This document shows, piece after piece, positions 20,193 to 32,198 of a stretch of DNA of 38,209 nt (position 1 is the stretch's first letter; each line of letters opens with the position of its first letter). The notes under the pieces were generated by a model, which made no database searches, was not told where the DNA came from, and was given only the letters and a program-made list of their open reading frames with translations. The stretch is from contig RCNN01000243.1 in the NCBI GenBank assembly GCA_003667245.1, positions 1-38,209 on the forward strand. The letters run 5' to 3'. A program made the position numbers and the translations under genes. This stretch comes from Heterostelium multicystogenum (lineage: Eukaryota > Evosea > Eumycetozoa > Acytosteliales > Acytosteliaceae).

Positions 20193-20753
20193 TTAGCTAT
20201 CGGTTGAGCTACTATTTAGAATTCCTAATAGTTTTTGCTTTTTTCCATTTGTTTTACTGTTGATACATGTATAAATAATTAGTTTGTGTCATTCGAAATG
20301 GGTGGAATATACCTCTAAGTTTATCAATAGATTACCTTCTTCTAAACCTAAAACATAAGCCCATTCTTCTAATTTTCTAATTTGAGTATGTAGTTCATTT
20401 TGAGTTAAATTAGACAGTGCTTTTATTGAGCGAAACCATCGGTGGTTAGTACCAGAAAGATAATAGCTGATTCATTACCTTACCTTTAAATCTATCTGAA
20501 GATATTTTATCATTTTTTAGTGGATCTAAAAAGTCAACTAATTGTTTCAACTCTTCATTCTATTATGAAGCATACAAAGATACAGATAACAGTAGGTCAA
20601 TTATCAATGCTTAGGTCATCAATCAATGAATGATGAGTGCAACGCTTTACTTACTGTAGGTGATGTATGATCGATCATCTCTTCACTTTCATTTAAATGT
20701 GTTTTATTTTCATTACTAATGTTATTGTTATTAGTATTATTAGTATTATTCAT
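20193..20753 (-). CDS. Small four-exon conserved-looking protein
   Basis: Family not recognised. Four exons join in phase: 20655-20753, 20484-20559, 20336-20419 and 20193-20256, each with GT-AG introns (GTAAGT, GTAAGG, GTAATC). The product has about 107 residues: an Asn-rich start (MNNTNNTNNNNISNENK), an acidic stretch, NEELKQLVDFLDPLK, and a helical C-terminal half LTQNELHTQIRKLEEWAYVLG followed by LEEVKQMEK and KQKLLGILN. The dense charged helix with conserved-looking Trp suggests a coiled-coil or complex-assembly subunit (inference). One missing A in the six-base run at 20239-20244 breaks the last exon. The exon structure and phase agreement are strong evidence for a real gene, although each exon is too short to stand out alone. 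Confidence 0.6.
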
Positions 20754-21111
20754 TTATTTAGATATATAGTTTAGTTAGTTATATTGTTGATCATTGGTTA
20801 GAGTAAGCAGTAACCGGCAAAAAAGAAAGGAAGTTCCCACCATTTTCAAATTCTTCTGACATGATAATTTGACATCCCAAAATTTTAATTTTCATTAATA
20901 TTATGTGGATTTGTATTTTATGAACAAATTTAGATTATTTAATTTAGTTACTTAGTTTTTCACTACCCAAAAAACAATAACATATGTTAGAATACTATTA
21001 AAGCTCTATATTTATATTTATTGAACATTGCAAAGTACATACTATTATATCAATACTATCTAGTTACATAGAGAGAAAGTGAAAGAGAAGCATAGAGAGT
21101 AAAGTATAATT
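20754..21111. promoter_or_regulatory. Divergent promoter region
   Basis: 358 bp between the divergent small gene and the SPRY-RING gene. AT-rich; TATATTTATATTTATTG near 21007-21023 is a TATA-like candidate for the plus-strand gene. No ORF was seen. Confidence 0.5.
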
Positions 21112-24100
21112 ATGGTTATATTTCAAAATAATAAAGGATTCATCAATCCTACAAGGAGATCTGCCCTTGATGCATCTATGAGTAAAACAATCGATCAGTT
21201 GAGTGTACATCAAGAGTTTGCTGATGTACAGCTAAAGGTGGATCAATTGCTACAGCGTATCAACAGTAGCAAGGCGAATTTAGAAGCTATCTCATTCGAT
21301 GTGCTGACTAGATTCATATTTCAAATGGATTTGCCTGAAGATTTAGAAATTGACAATATGCTCAAGTTGGAGAAGGCCTTCAACAAGGTATTTAATAAAT
21401 ACTACCCTTTTGTTAAGAGTCATAGTCACGACTTGGAGTCAAATGACCCAGACTCAAACACACCACTCTACCCAGTGTGGTTTGAAGGCATGCAAAAGAT
21501 ACACTCTGTCATGAGACCAATCATCCCAATCACAAAGGGTGTATATCAATTCGAAGTAGCACTATCAAGATCATCCCTTTTATTGGGTTGGTCCTGTTGC
21601 TATACTTTAAGCAAAGTAGGTTGCCCAAAACTGCAGGAAGGTAGACATTGATACTAATATGATTATTGCACAGGATGTTAATGCAGATATAGTAGCAAAA
21701 GGAGATTTTGAATATCACATGGCATATATTGAAAAGATTGGACCAATGGATACACTGTATATGGGTGGCGAAGTAGTCGCATGTCAGTTGGATATAGAGA
21801 ATCTTGAAATGGTAGTTTGGACAGATAGCTATAAATCAGCACAGACAATCACCATCAATCTTACATCAATTCCAACTGGTGCTCAAATATTCTTCCTTCC
21901 TATTGTCATGTTTCCTCAAGCAAAGTGTTTTCCCCAACTTTGGTACAATGCCATTCTCACTGAAGAGCCCAGATGACCCGACCCCAGTCTACCAGATCAA
22001 CCCATCAAGAGAGCAACGTAACAAATACATCTATCAATGTTTATATAGATTAATCAAATTAAGACTAGCTTGCAACAATGTAAATTTATATGCCATCGAT
22101 CGATTTCATATCATTGACTAACCCTTTCTACATTATATAGCTTCCAGAATATGAAAGTCTGTTTAAATTCCTTCTTTTCAAATTGATATCACCTACTATC
22201 AATAACTATTGTATTATGAAATATCTTTATCCAATTATTGAGGAAATAGCAATTAATCATGGCCATTTCATTCATAATATTATCGATTCGATTAACGAAA
22301 GCGTATGTATTTACAACAATAGACTTTGATTATGAAGTTGAACTTAACATTTTATTACTTGACAGTGTGAAAGCACAGATCAGATATTTGGTGTATTATT
22401 AAGTCGAGTTTTGTATTTAAAGAAAACAAGAACCACTTCAAAGAATTTATATCCACTTATAGTTTTGAAGTCTTTGCTTTCTCATTCATATATGAGAAAG
22501 ATACTACTCAGTCATCCAAATGAATTCGACACATTTGAAATTGTTTTTTCTCAAAGACCAATCATATTCTTAGAGTTTCTCCAAAATCAATCATCCAATT
22601 CATTTTCAACCAATCAGTTGGAAAATGTTTGTATAAAAAATGTTGGGTTCAATCAAATAATTCACAACTAATCATTTTTTTAAATTTTAATACAGAGATT
22701 TATATGTAGAAAGAATGATGAAAGAGAGATCCAAATAGAAATATTTAAATACTTTATTCAAGACCAAAGTGTCGTTTTCTTTTTTGGTCGATTGGCTTCA
22801 ACTTATTATCAAATATGCTTATAGCTATTCAAAGAGAGTTGTATGTTAAGCCATTTAATATTAGATGAATGACTATTGACCAACGAATCTTTCAATCAAT
22901 AATTAATTTAATTTAATTTAGGCACAAAATAATTCAGTTACAGAACAAGTAGAGTTGACTACTTTAAATAATTTATTCTTTATCATTACACAATACTTGG
23001 ATTCATACCTCTCAGATACTAGAAATACTACATCTTTTCCAGTATCTACATTTTATTTTGTAAGCTATCACACAGGAATAGAAAGATTGGATATATTAAC
23101 CAAAGTATAATTATTTTAGACTGATCCCCAAAGGCAAAGAGTTGGAGGTGTATTTTCATATTTGAAAAAGAATGTCATCATTCCAAAATATGAATATGGT
23201 GGACCTAAATTAGATCTAAAACAAACACTCTATCTATTTTCAATTGATCTTTTAGAACTGAGTTTTTGTACATATCTTTCTTTGATACAAAAATTAGATG
23301 CTGCCTCAAAGATTGAAAAAAGAGAATTAGATAGAGCTTTTGATTATGTATGTAGAAGTATCTTTAAATCAAAAATATATACTAATATATATAAATTTAA
23401 AGACCGATTATATGAAAATTAAAACAGAACAAGAAGCAACTCAACTCAAAGCAGATTATTATAGAGCCGAAATGCTTGAAAAGTCGGAAAACTATGAATA
23501 TCTTTGGAAACATTTGGCTTTTAACATCAAGCTGATCACAGAGTATTTAGAAGAGCCCATATTCGAATATTTCTATGATGGAACCATTTTGACATCACTT
23601 TCTATCTTTTCCTATTTGCTCGGATGGAACAGCAAATCAACTTTCCAAAATCTCAACTTTAAAACCACAAACAACATATTGGCTTTTGTTTTGAAAAAGC
23701 ATGGTTCTATAGTGGACAGAGGTAATTCCTAATGGACATCACCGTAAATTTATGAATTTACTAATGTTTATATTTCACAGAAATTAGGAAAGCAACCACA
23801 GATACTATTTGTGAATTTTTAAGGAGACCGCCATTCCACTCAATCATTTCGGATCATCCAAACTTTAGACACTTTATTCATATGTTACTTGAAGGACTCA
23901 CCGATATGGATGTTGATCTTTTAACATTCCTCTGCACAAGAAAATTCGATACATTCCTGACTTATTTCAAGGAAATTTGCTTGGAGAATCCAAGTTGTCT
24001 ATTGAAACTTTTAAACGTTATCTTTTCAAATCTTTCCGAACACATTAGTACAAAATATGAAATTCCTCTCAGACTTAGAGTATGTTATAGTGAAACAACA

Positions 24101-24730
24101 TAATATCACTGATTATGGTAAACTAATATCTGATCATTTTAAATGTAATTTAGCTGTTCAATTATCTTTGCATCAATTTACCTCATATCATCACTGGAAA
24201 TGAAACTTCTTTATTAATTACAGGTCAATTCATTATATATATTTTGGATAAGCTATTATTACAGCCTAGTTCAAAAGATAATGTTTATTATATAGCATTT
24301 GTCAATTTATTACCATCAATCTATTACCTAAACAAAAGCTCCAACAATGAATACTCACTAAAACAAACGATCACCAAAGTAAATCCAAAAGTCATCCAAA
24401 TGCTATATGAAACCAACACACCAGAAATCAATCAACAAAAGAAAAGAGAAATTATTAAATTTTTCCAATCAATAATTGTAAGTAACTTTTATTTCAACTG
24501 TAAAGTTCAAGTATTAATATTTATTATTATAGGATGAAGAAAAGAGGGCATTGAATACACCAAAAAATTCTGATAACCTATGCAGTATTTGCTGTGACTT
24601 GGATGCCAATGTTATTTTCAATCCTTGCAAACATTCTTCTTGTCACCATTGCTTTACAAGACAACAATTAACCAAGAAGATTTGCTTTTTCTGTAGAGAA
24701 GAAATTACATCCACGGAGAAAATAAATTAA
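21112..24730 (+). CDS. RNF123/KPC1-like SPRY-RING E3 ubiquitin ligase
   Basis: Predicted E3 ubiquitin ligase. Ten exons fit: 21112-21615, 21674-22079, 22141-22302, 22366-22626, 22696-22840, 22922-23059, 23120-23721, 23781-24079, 24154-24477 and 24533-24730, about 1,010 residues. After a helical N-terminus, an SPRY domain is visible (PITKGVYQFEVAL, DFEYHMAYIEKIG, GGEVVACQLDIENLEMVVW, FPNFGTMPFSL). A long helical middle region then leads to a C-terminal C3HC4 RING: LCSICCDLDANVIFNPCKHS, SCHHCF, ICFFCREE. The human protein has the same SPRY-helical-RING order and ends with a similar FQPCxHKSC RING. Frame errors occur at CCCC 21932-21935, near 22783-22787 and at AAAA 23415-23418. The orthology call is by architecture and could be off by subfamily. 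Confidence 0.78.
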
Positions 24731-24899
24731 TGTTCTTAATGACTTCAATGATGCTTTATGAATAGAACTTCTAAAATCTAATCAAAATAAACAAATTTCG
24801 AAGCAATCAATATATTTTCTATATTTATTCTGTGATTAAAAAAATGTTATGGATATCAATTTATTTGGCAAGAATTATTTTTACTTTTACTTTATTTAT

Positions 24900-26786
24900 T
24901 TATTCCTCATCAGCATTAATTCTAATAATATCGTCAATCTTTAATATCATCTTTACTACTTGATTTGCCAAAAGGAATTGTTGAGTTTTACCTGGGAGTG
25001 TATCAAATACATATTGTTCTTTCATATCTAAAAAACACACATAATAGATTAGCTTGGTTGTAAATTTCTTTGAACATTCATTTTTCAGTACTTACTATTT
25101 GTATTTTTAAGATTACAATCTACACCAATGATGGCAGATTTCTCCTTTACTTGTTGTGCCTTGATGGTTGACAAAGTTTCAATTGGTGGCAAACCACTGT
25201 TCTCTGCCAAAGCCATTGGGATAGCTTCGAGAGCGTCAGCGAATGCTCTGACGGCATATTGTTCAATGGTTGGGATTTCGTCAGCCTTTGATGAAATCTT
25301 CAATCCACAACTGATCTCTGCACTACCACCACCATATACAATACGGTTATCTCTGATAAGATTACGAGTTACGCACAATGCATCATGAATACTTCTCTTT
25401 GCTTCGTCAACGATCTATATTTAGTTTGATTAGTTACAATGGTTCGATTTAGTTTGTTATTTGATATTATTATCTTACCATCTTATTTCCACCTCTAACA
25501 AAGATGGTGACAGCGTTTGTATTTGGACATTCTTCAATGCTCAAGTAACGATCTTTAGTGGTACCGAAACCGATTTCTCTGACCAAACCGGCACGACCCA
25601 ATTTATCAGCACTAACATCTTCAAAACGAGCAACGATACGACCACCAGTTGCCATAGCAATCTTTTCGAGATCCAAACCACCAACCCATCTGACGGCTGG
25701 CAAATTATTTTGTAACAACAAATGGTTGGCCTCATCGTCGAAACCCCATTGACAAATGACAAGATTAGCACCAGTTGCCTTTACTTTTTGAACCATATCA
25801 ACGAAATATTGCTTTTCAAGATCACTCAATTTCTTGAAATCCTCTGCATTTGTGATTTCCAATGTATTCTATAGCAAAATTTTTGATTAGTATAGTAATT
25901 TTATGAGTTATTAATTGGTCTGTTGTTAGTTTACCTTTGTCTTTGGTTTGGGTGGTTCGAATGGACATGTCAATAAACAAATCTTTGCGTCTCTAATTTC
26001 AGTTGGCATTTGTGGGTGACTTATTCCTTTGTCGATGATAATACCACCAATCAATTTTGTGTCCTCAAGTTTACCACCTTCTTTACCTTCGAGTTTGATA
26101 TTTTCAAAGTTTACATCCTTTCTTTCGAGATCGGCAACAGACAATACAGCCTTGACTGCAATCTCTGCCATTTGATGATGGAAACGATTGACGCTATAAT
26201 AATTATGAATCATATTAATATTAAAATTTCGTGTCTGTGCTATTGTGATTGTTGAAACAAAACATTACATCTTTGAACCCAAACAAGTCATAGCAGTTTT
26301 AACCAATGGTTCCAAATTGTCCTTTGAGAATTCGATACGGTCAGAGATGGTTTGGAGATGTTCAATGGCAATACGACAAGCAGTTTCGTAACCCTCAGAG
26401 ATACGACATGGGTGGATACCCTTCTCGATCAATGATTCGGCTTGCTCTAACAATGAACCAGCCAATACAACAACACCGGTGGTACCATCACCAATTTCGT
26501 CGTCCTGTGACTTTGAGAGTTGTACCAACAACTTTCCAATTTGATTGTCGACTTGCATATTCTCGAGAATGGTAGCACCGTCATTGGTAACAGTGACATC
26601 ACCGTCTGGTGAAACGATCATCTTGTCCATACCCTTTGGACCAAGCGATGACTTCATGATGTTAGCGATGGTCTTTGCAGCCAAGATATGAGACTTGTGG
26701 GCTTCAATACCCTTTAAACGCTCCTTGGCTTGTTGCTCTCTGATGATGATAAAGGGACGTCCATAGTCGTCGAATGCTAAACTCAT
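24900..26786 (-). CDS. cct5: CCT/TRiC chaperonin subunit epsilon
   Basis: Subunit of the cytosolic TRiC chaperonin, which folds actin and tubulin using ATP. Five exons join in phase: 26269-26786, 25935-26193, 25479-25868, 25096-25414 and 24900-25027. Group II chaperonin signatures are clear: [42 protein letters not shown] (catalytic Asp region), [32 protein letters not shown] and [10 protein letters not shown]. The epsilon identity rests on [10 protein letters not shown] at the N-terminus, [20 protein letters not shown], and the ending [17 protein letters not shown]. Full length (about 537 residues), uninterrupted frame. It converges with the RING gene upstream in the window. Confidence 0.96.
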
Positions 26787-27157
26787 TTTCTATGATGATG
26801 ATTCCTCTGTTGCTGTTACTGCTAAATAACAACTAAACTAACTAACTAATAATACTTAATTAATAACTATTAACAAAGGTGGTGGGGTGCTTGTTTGTTG
26901 TCGAGTCTATCTAAACCTATGAAGAAGTTCCAAGCTAAAAAATAAACAAAAAAATTCAAATTTTTGTTCACAAAAAATGTTTGTGATTTTTCAATATTTT
27001 TTTGAAATTAAATGAATGAAGTAAATGGCACAGTGTAACGTTGTTCAATTTTGGTTTTATTGCGTTCATATCAAAAATGTGGAGTGATGGTTGGTGGACA
27101 ATGATGATGATTGGTTGATTGATTGATCAACAGAGATAGTTGACTGTCGACTAGTCA
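26787..27157. promoter_or_regulatory. cct5 promoter / kinase 3' flank
   Basis: 371 bp of AT-rich DNA with A and T homopolymers and a GATT repeat at 27106-27127. No coding frame and no clear regulatory motif were identified. Confidence 0.45.
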
Positions 27158-29532
27158 TCAATTATCATCGTCGTCTGGACCTAGTGCAAGGGTAAATTGA
27201 GTCTGTGCGTTGACCGATGCAGATCTTCTACGTTCTTGAAGTTTGGTAAACAGAGGTTTGAGTGGCAGTGGCTGGTGGAGGTGGGGATATTGGGGCTGCA
27301 CCCAGCTACCGTTTTGTTTGATAGTTGGATTTGGGGGTGGTGGTGATGTTGGTGTGCTCTGAGCTGATGATGGACTGTTGCTATAGTTCTGCTGAGAAAT
27401 GGATGTAAAATTATAAATAGGTGGAGTTGAAACGATGGTCATTGGTGAATTATTGTTAGATGAACGTGCCATCATGCTGTTGGTTGGAGGTGTATTTTGG
27501 TTGGATCTCATGATAGAGGGTGAGGGGACAGCACTATTGCCGCCAGTATTGTTAAGTGACGATGTCAGATTGAAAAACTCTGGGGCAGAATAAGAGAATC
27601 CCTGGAATGCCATTTGATCTGTTTCCGACAGATTGTTGTTATAGGTATTTGGATTGATTGGTAATGAATGAATTGTACATAATGGATCGAAATATGATAG
27701 ATCTAATGGTCCGTTCTATATTATCAATAAATTCATTAATATCATGTGATTGATTTCAAAATATAATATTTCTGGTAACTTACAAGATGAGGTTTAAATG
27801 GTGGATCTATTTCTTTGTTTAGAACTTTTGTCCAATTTAATGATCTGAAAAATGGATGTGATTTTATCTCTTCAACATCTGATTCACCTGATCCCAGTCT
27901 TTTTGAGGGATCACGGTTGAGTAGCATTGAAATTAAGCTAGTGGCATTCTTTGATATTCCAGGTGGGAATTTAAGTGGTGCCGATAGAATTAATTTTGTC
28001 ATTTCATGTGGATCTTCTGAATAAAAAGGTGGCTAAGTCATTTCAAAAAAAAGTTATTAGAGCGTGAACAAGCAAAAGCATCTGATCCTGTCTTAACTTA
28101 CTAAACCGACAATCATTTCATAGAATAGAGTGCCGAGTGCCCACCAATCGACTGATTTGCCATATCCAGTACCTGAGATGGTTTCTGGTGCCATGTACTC
28201 TGGCGATCCACACATGGTGTAGGTTGGCATGCCTTCTTTGGCGCCCTCCTTACAAAGTCCAAAGTCAACAAGACACAAATTACCGTCGAGATCCATCAGC
28301 AGGTTTTCCAACTTCAGGTCTCTGTAGATGACTCCGTGCTCGTGGAGGAATCCAATTGCCAGCATAATCTGGCAAATGTAAAAGCGAGCAGTATCCTCCG
28401 AGAATGTCTCGCGCTCATTGATATGATAGAAAAGCTCACCGCCACCAATGTAGTCGAGTACCATACAGAGACTGTCCTGTGTCTGGAATGAGTACTTTAG
28501 ACCTACAATGAATGGGTGGTAATACTTTTTGAGAAGCTTTCGCTCTGTAAATGTATGTTGCACAGCATTTAGGTCCAGACACTTTTCCTTCTTGACTACC
28601 TTCATCGCATAGAGTCTGCCAGTGTCGACCTTTCTTACTAAATTTACATGTCCAAATCCTCCTTTTCCAATCATTCTAAGCACCATAAAATCATCTAAAG
28701 TCACCTTGTTCTAGAATATATTAATCAAAAGATTCGTTTGCATTATTAGTGAGTGTGTCACTTGCATCGCTATCATTGCATTCATGCCATACGTTTGAGT
28801 TTGTAAAACTAAGTTTGAGATGCAGTGAGCAGTTGGTTTGTCCTGTGGTGAGAGGGAACCACTGATCGATAAACTGCGTTTGAAACATTGAGAAAGGGAT
28901 AGAGAGTCGCCCAACCAATTTACCCGAGTTTTGATGCTGAAACATAAAGTTACCACGAGGCAAACTATTTCTGTCGATTGCCATGGGATCATCAAGTGAC
29001 ATTGACATTTGGTTGCTGTGCTGTGTATCGTCGTGAACATTGTTGTTGCTATTTACAGTGGTTTGCCATATTGATAGTAATAGTTCTGAAGAAGGTGATA
29101 TAACATCACTTTAAAGTTAACCAAAAATTGATTCCAATGTAAATGTTAACATCAAATTCAAATATCTTAATCATATCTAATCATATGAAGCTCAAGTCTA
29201 TGTAAACTTACAAAGTATATCCCTCATTCCATTCGATTTGGTCAGTGTTTCTGTTGATTGTCAGAGTTGTCGTTTGGATGGTTTGCTTCTCTAACGAAGC
29301 CAAACAATATATCTTAACAGACTCCTCATTAGTCTTTAATCCCTTAAGACTTTTCAGCGAGAAGAATAGCTGTGCAGGGTGATCTAATAAAGTTGATGAC
29401 CATTCTACTTTTGGTTTACCTAAAAGCAAGTTAATATCAATTAATATATATAATCAATCAATCTCATCTTCATCTCCTCAAGTTGTCAATCATCTACAAA
29501 CCTATTGACCTCTGATAAATTGAGTTTAACAT
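27158..29532 (-). CDS. C2-domain AGC-family protein kinase
   Basis: Predicted serine/threonine kinase with membrane- or lipid-targeting C2 domain. Six exons: 29502-29532, 29212-29419, 28766-29108, 28102-28710, 27784-28032 and 27158-27715. The C2-like region ([35 protein letters not shown]) occupies about residues 10-195. The kinase shows the glycine loop GKGGFGHV, Lys in [28 protein letters not shown], activation-loop [12 protein letters not shown] and an AGC tail. FQGFSY is the hydrophobic-motif phosphosite, followed by a Pro/Ser/Asn-rich tail. The domain order recalls fungal Sch9/Ypk-type or C2-containing PKC-like kinases. Intron 3 (28711-28765) uses GCAAGT rather than GT. The first exon is tiny and its start is less certain. 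Confidence 0.85.
28711..28765 (-). other. GC-AG intron in AGC kinase
   Basis: On the minus strand GATAGCGAT is followed by GCAAGT and the intron ends ATATTCTAG. Splicing joins ECNDSD to [10 protein letters not shown] in phase 0. No GT donor in the region restores the frame. GCAAGT is the standard donor of rare GC-AG introns. Confidence 0.65.
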
Positions 29533-30288
29533 TTAAATTACTTTTACAACAACAACAACAACTACAACTTATTACTAAATTAATACAACAAACATACAAC
29601 AAAGCCAAGTGATAGGATACGTAGGATAAGAAAGGGAAAATATATATAGTATATGCTAATTATAGATGATGATGATGATGATGTTTATGAAAATCTAAGT
29701 TTTAATTTAATATACAACAAATATAAGATACAACAACACAAATTAATAAATAAATGAATACTGATAATATTAATATTAATAATAATAATAGTAGTAGTGG
29801 TAGTAGTATTGATAGTAAAACAGATTGATTGGTTTGGAAAGAATTTAATAAATAGCGGGTCCTCTTTCTTTCTTTCCTTCTTTCCTTCTTTTATCTAACA
29901 CACACAATAAACACTGGTGTCCTATTTGAAAAAATCTTCTTTTTAAGAATGTATGATTGTGTTGATTGATTGCTTGACGATTGTTTGCTTGGATTGATGG
30001 ATGATAGTGCCTATAACCACACACTTTATTAGTAACTGAAATGATGATTTTTCAATCTTTTTTTAAGTGTGTGTTTCCTTCTCTTTTTTAAAGTGGGAAT
30101 TGACAGCCGAGTGTTGGGTTTGATTTTATTTTGTTTTTTAAAAAATTTATAATTTTTAATTTTCCTTCCGCAATAACAATTCAGGAAATGTACAAAGCGC
30201 CACTTTTTGAATTTGAATTTGAAATTGAATTGAAACGATGTAATATATCGATGATGAAGATTGATTGATTGATTAATCAATAGCCATT
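29533..30288. other. AT-rich spacer with simple repeats
   Basis: Kinase 5' flank and 3' flank of the FYVE gene. It contains GAT repeats at 29666-29681, ATA/GTA repeats around 29770-29818, a pyrimidine tract of TTTC/TTCC units at 29864-29894, and GATT repeats near 30258-30275. No gene was seen. Confidence 0.55.
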
Positions 30289-32198
30289 TCATCTTTTCTT
30301 TTTATTGAGAGTATTTGTTTTAGAAGATGATGTTGGTTGTGGAGCTTTCTTGAGATTCTTAAAATTGTTTGGATTACGAATGGAATCTAACAATGCATTT
30401 CTACCCTCTTGCTTGGGTGGGAGATCTTTCAATGCTTTGGGAGGTGGTGGTGGAGGTGGTGGTGCTGGTCCTGGAGGTGGTGGTGGAGTTGGGGTGCTTA
30501 ACTTTTGTTGATTCAAATCGGTCGATGATGGAAGTTTGTTGGCTTTAAGAAGGTTGGTAGATGATGTAGAAGCTTTGGGTGGCATTGCAGAGAACAAGGG
30601 TTGTTGAGCTGTGCTGGTAGTGGATGATGTTGAGCTGCTGCTATAGGTATCGGACAACATTGATGCTGATGATGCTTGTTTCTTCATAACAGCTGGTCCT
30701 CTTGGAGAAACAGATGGCTGCTCCAAACGATTACAATAATCTTTGATAAAGGCAATCTGTGACTTTTTCAATTTACCTTCACTTGAAGTGCTGTCTTCGA
30801 TTTTCACTTGATTGAAATATGGATGCTTGACTAGATCCTCCAGCGAAACATTGGTCTTATTTGAATCGGCAAAAATGAATTTAAGTAACTCCATTACATT
30901 GTCTGGAATAACTGTGGCAAAGTTGCTGATAGGAATGTCTGCAAGTGGCACTCCAACAATGGACTCGAAAATGACATGACCAAAGCAGATAACCTCGGCA
31001 TTTTCCTTACCGTTAATGTATTCGTGATAATATGGTTTTAAACCAAGCAAGCTGTTTTCAATGTCAGTCAGATAGCAAGTATCGTTGTTGAATAAGATAT
31101 TTCCGGTGTGCAAGTGAGTGAATGGGATTCCACGTTGTTTCAAATATATCAGTGCATCCAATAGTTGTCTACCGTATCTAGGCATCAATTTAACTGTAAC
31201 CCCTGTTGAATACGACTTCTTAACATTATATGTATATTTTGTATCGTAAGCATTTGTTGGTTTTGCCTATATTTACAACATTAGCCAAATTATATTAAGA
31301 ACTATTTTCGATTTGACACTTACTTTATAAATAACATCTTTTAAACTTCCTTTTGAACAATACTTTCTGAATACAAATATTTTGTCGTTGGATCCAGCAA
31401 CCTCAACAGCAGATATTGGATAGATGTATTTGTGCTTCAAAGCGAGTACTGTCTTTACGAATTTTTGTTTGTGCTTTTCAGAGTTGAGTGTCCATGGGCA
31501 ATTAGTTCCTGGTGTTATAATCGAAACTAAAAACTCATCTCCTGAGCTGGTACATTTTGAAGAAATATATGATTTGCGTAGACCATTCTTTGTATTTCCA
31601 ATATCATTCAATGGTTTCGAATATTCATAGTTTGATGATGATCTTAGTTGTAGCTGTGCAACAATTGCATCGGTATCTGGATAGATCAAAATTAATAACT
31701 GTTCCAAATTCAACAGTTCACAGTCTCTAAAATAAACATACCAAAGAATTGTCTTTTTTGTTCAAAGAAAGAGTGACATGATTTACATAATCTTTGTTGT
31801 CCGCTGTATCCATATTCCGCTGGCAAAATAGAATAGTAATTGGAACATGGATCACAAAAGATTGATCCACATTTTCTGCAGTGATGCTGTAAATTGGATT
31901 TGTAAAGTCAATTAATATTTATTTCATTTGTGATTTTAGTAATTTACCAACATACTCTTCTTCTAATTAAGTTGAATGTTGCTTTGCAACTGGTGCATTC
32001 CAATGCACTTTGGTCTGGTTTCCACTCTGGTTTTTCAATAGCTGTTGGTGATTCCTACAGACAATTATAATTAGATTTTTTTTATAGATAGAAAAATTTC
32101 AAAAATATCTGAAATAGTATCTGATATTCTTCAATTCGTCACTGAATGTAGATCGAAGCTGATGTGACCCTTAATCTTTGTTAAATCAAACCTACCAT
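30289..32198 (-). CDS. FYVE finger/pseudokinase/WH2 protein (slob-like)
   Basis: Resembles the dictyostelid slob proteins and animal Slob/PXK-type pseudokinases. Exons: 32196-32198 (start codon only), 31956-32054, 31324-31886 and 30289-31266. The N-terminal FYVE-type zinc finger shows CTSCKATFNLIRRR, HHCRKCGSIFC, CSNYYS and RLCKSC, suggesting phosphoinositide binding on endosomes. The kinase-like domain lacks catalytic residues: HRD is replaced by THLHTGN and DFG by DIE (TDIENSL). The C-terminus has a Pro-rich segment and a WH2-like actin-binding motif (RNALLDSIRNPNNFKNLKK). One frame change near 31744 follows RQFF. The combination suggests a scaffold linking endosomal membrane and actin (inference). 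Confidence 0.82.
30427..30496 (-). repeat. Polyproline-coding repeat
   Basis: GGT/GGA triplets on the plus strand encode two proline runs of the FYVE/pseudokinase protein just before its WH2 motif. This arrangement is typical of actin regulators that recruit profilin-actin. Confidence 0.7.

Noticed and set aside
26306..26575. Plus-strand ORF inside cct5
   Set aside because: Antisense shadow of a conserved chaperonin exon.
31727..31741. A 15-nt intron (GTATGT...TTTTAG) in the FYVE gene
   Set aside because: Too short to splice. A single missing base after RQFF gives an open frame instead.
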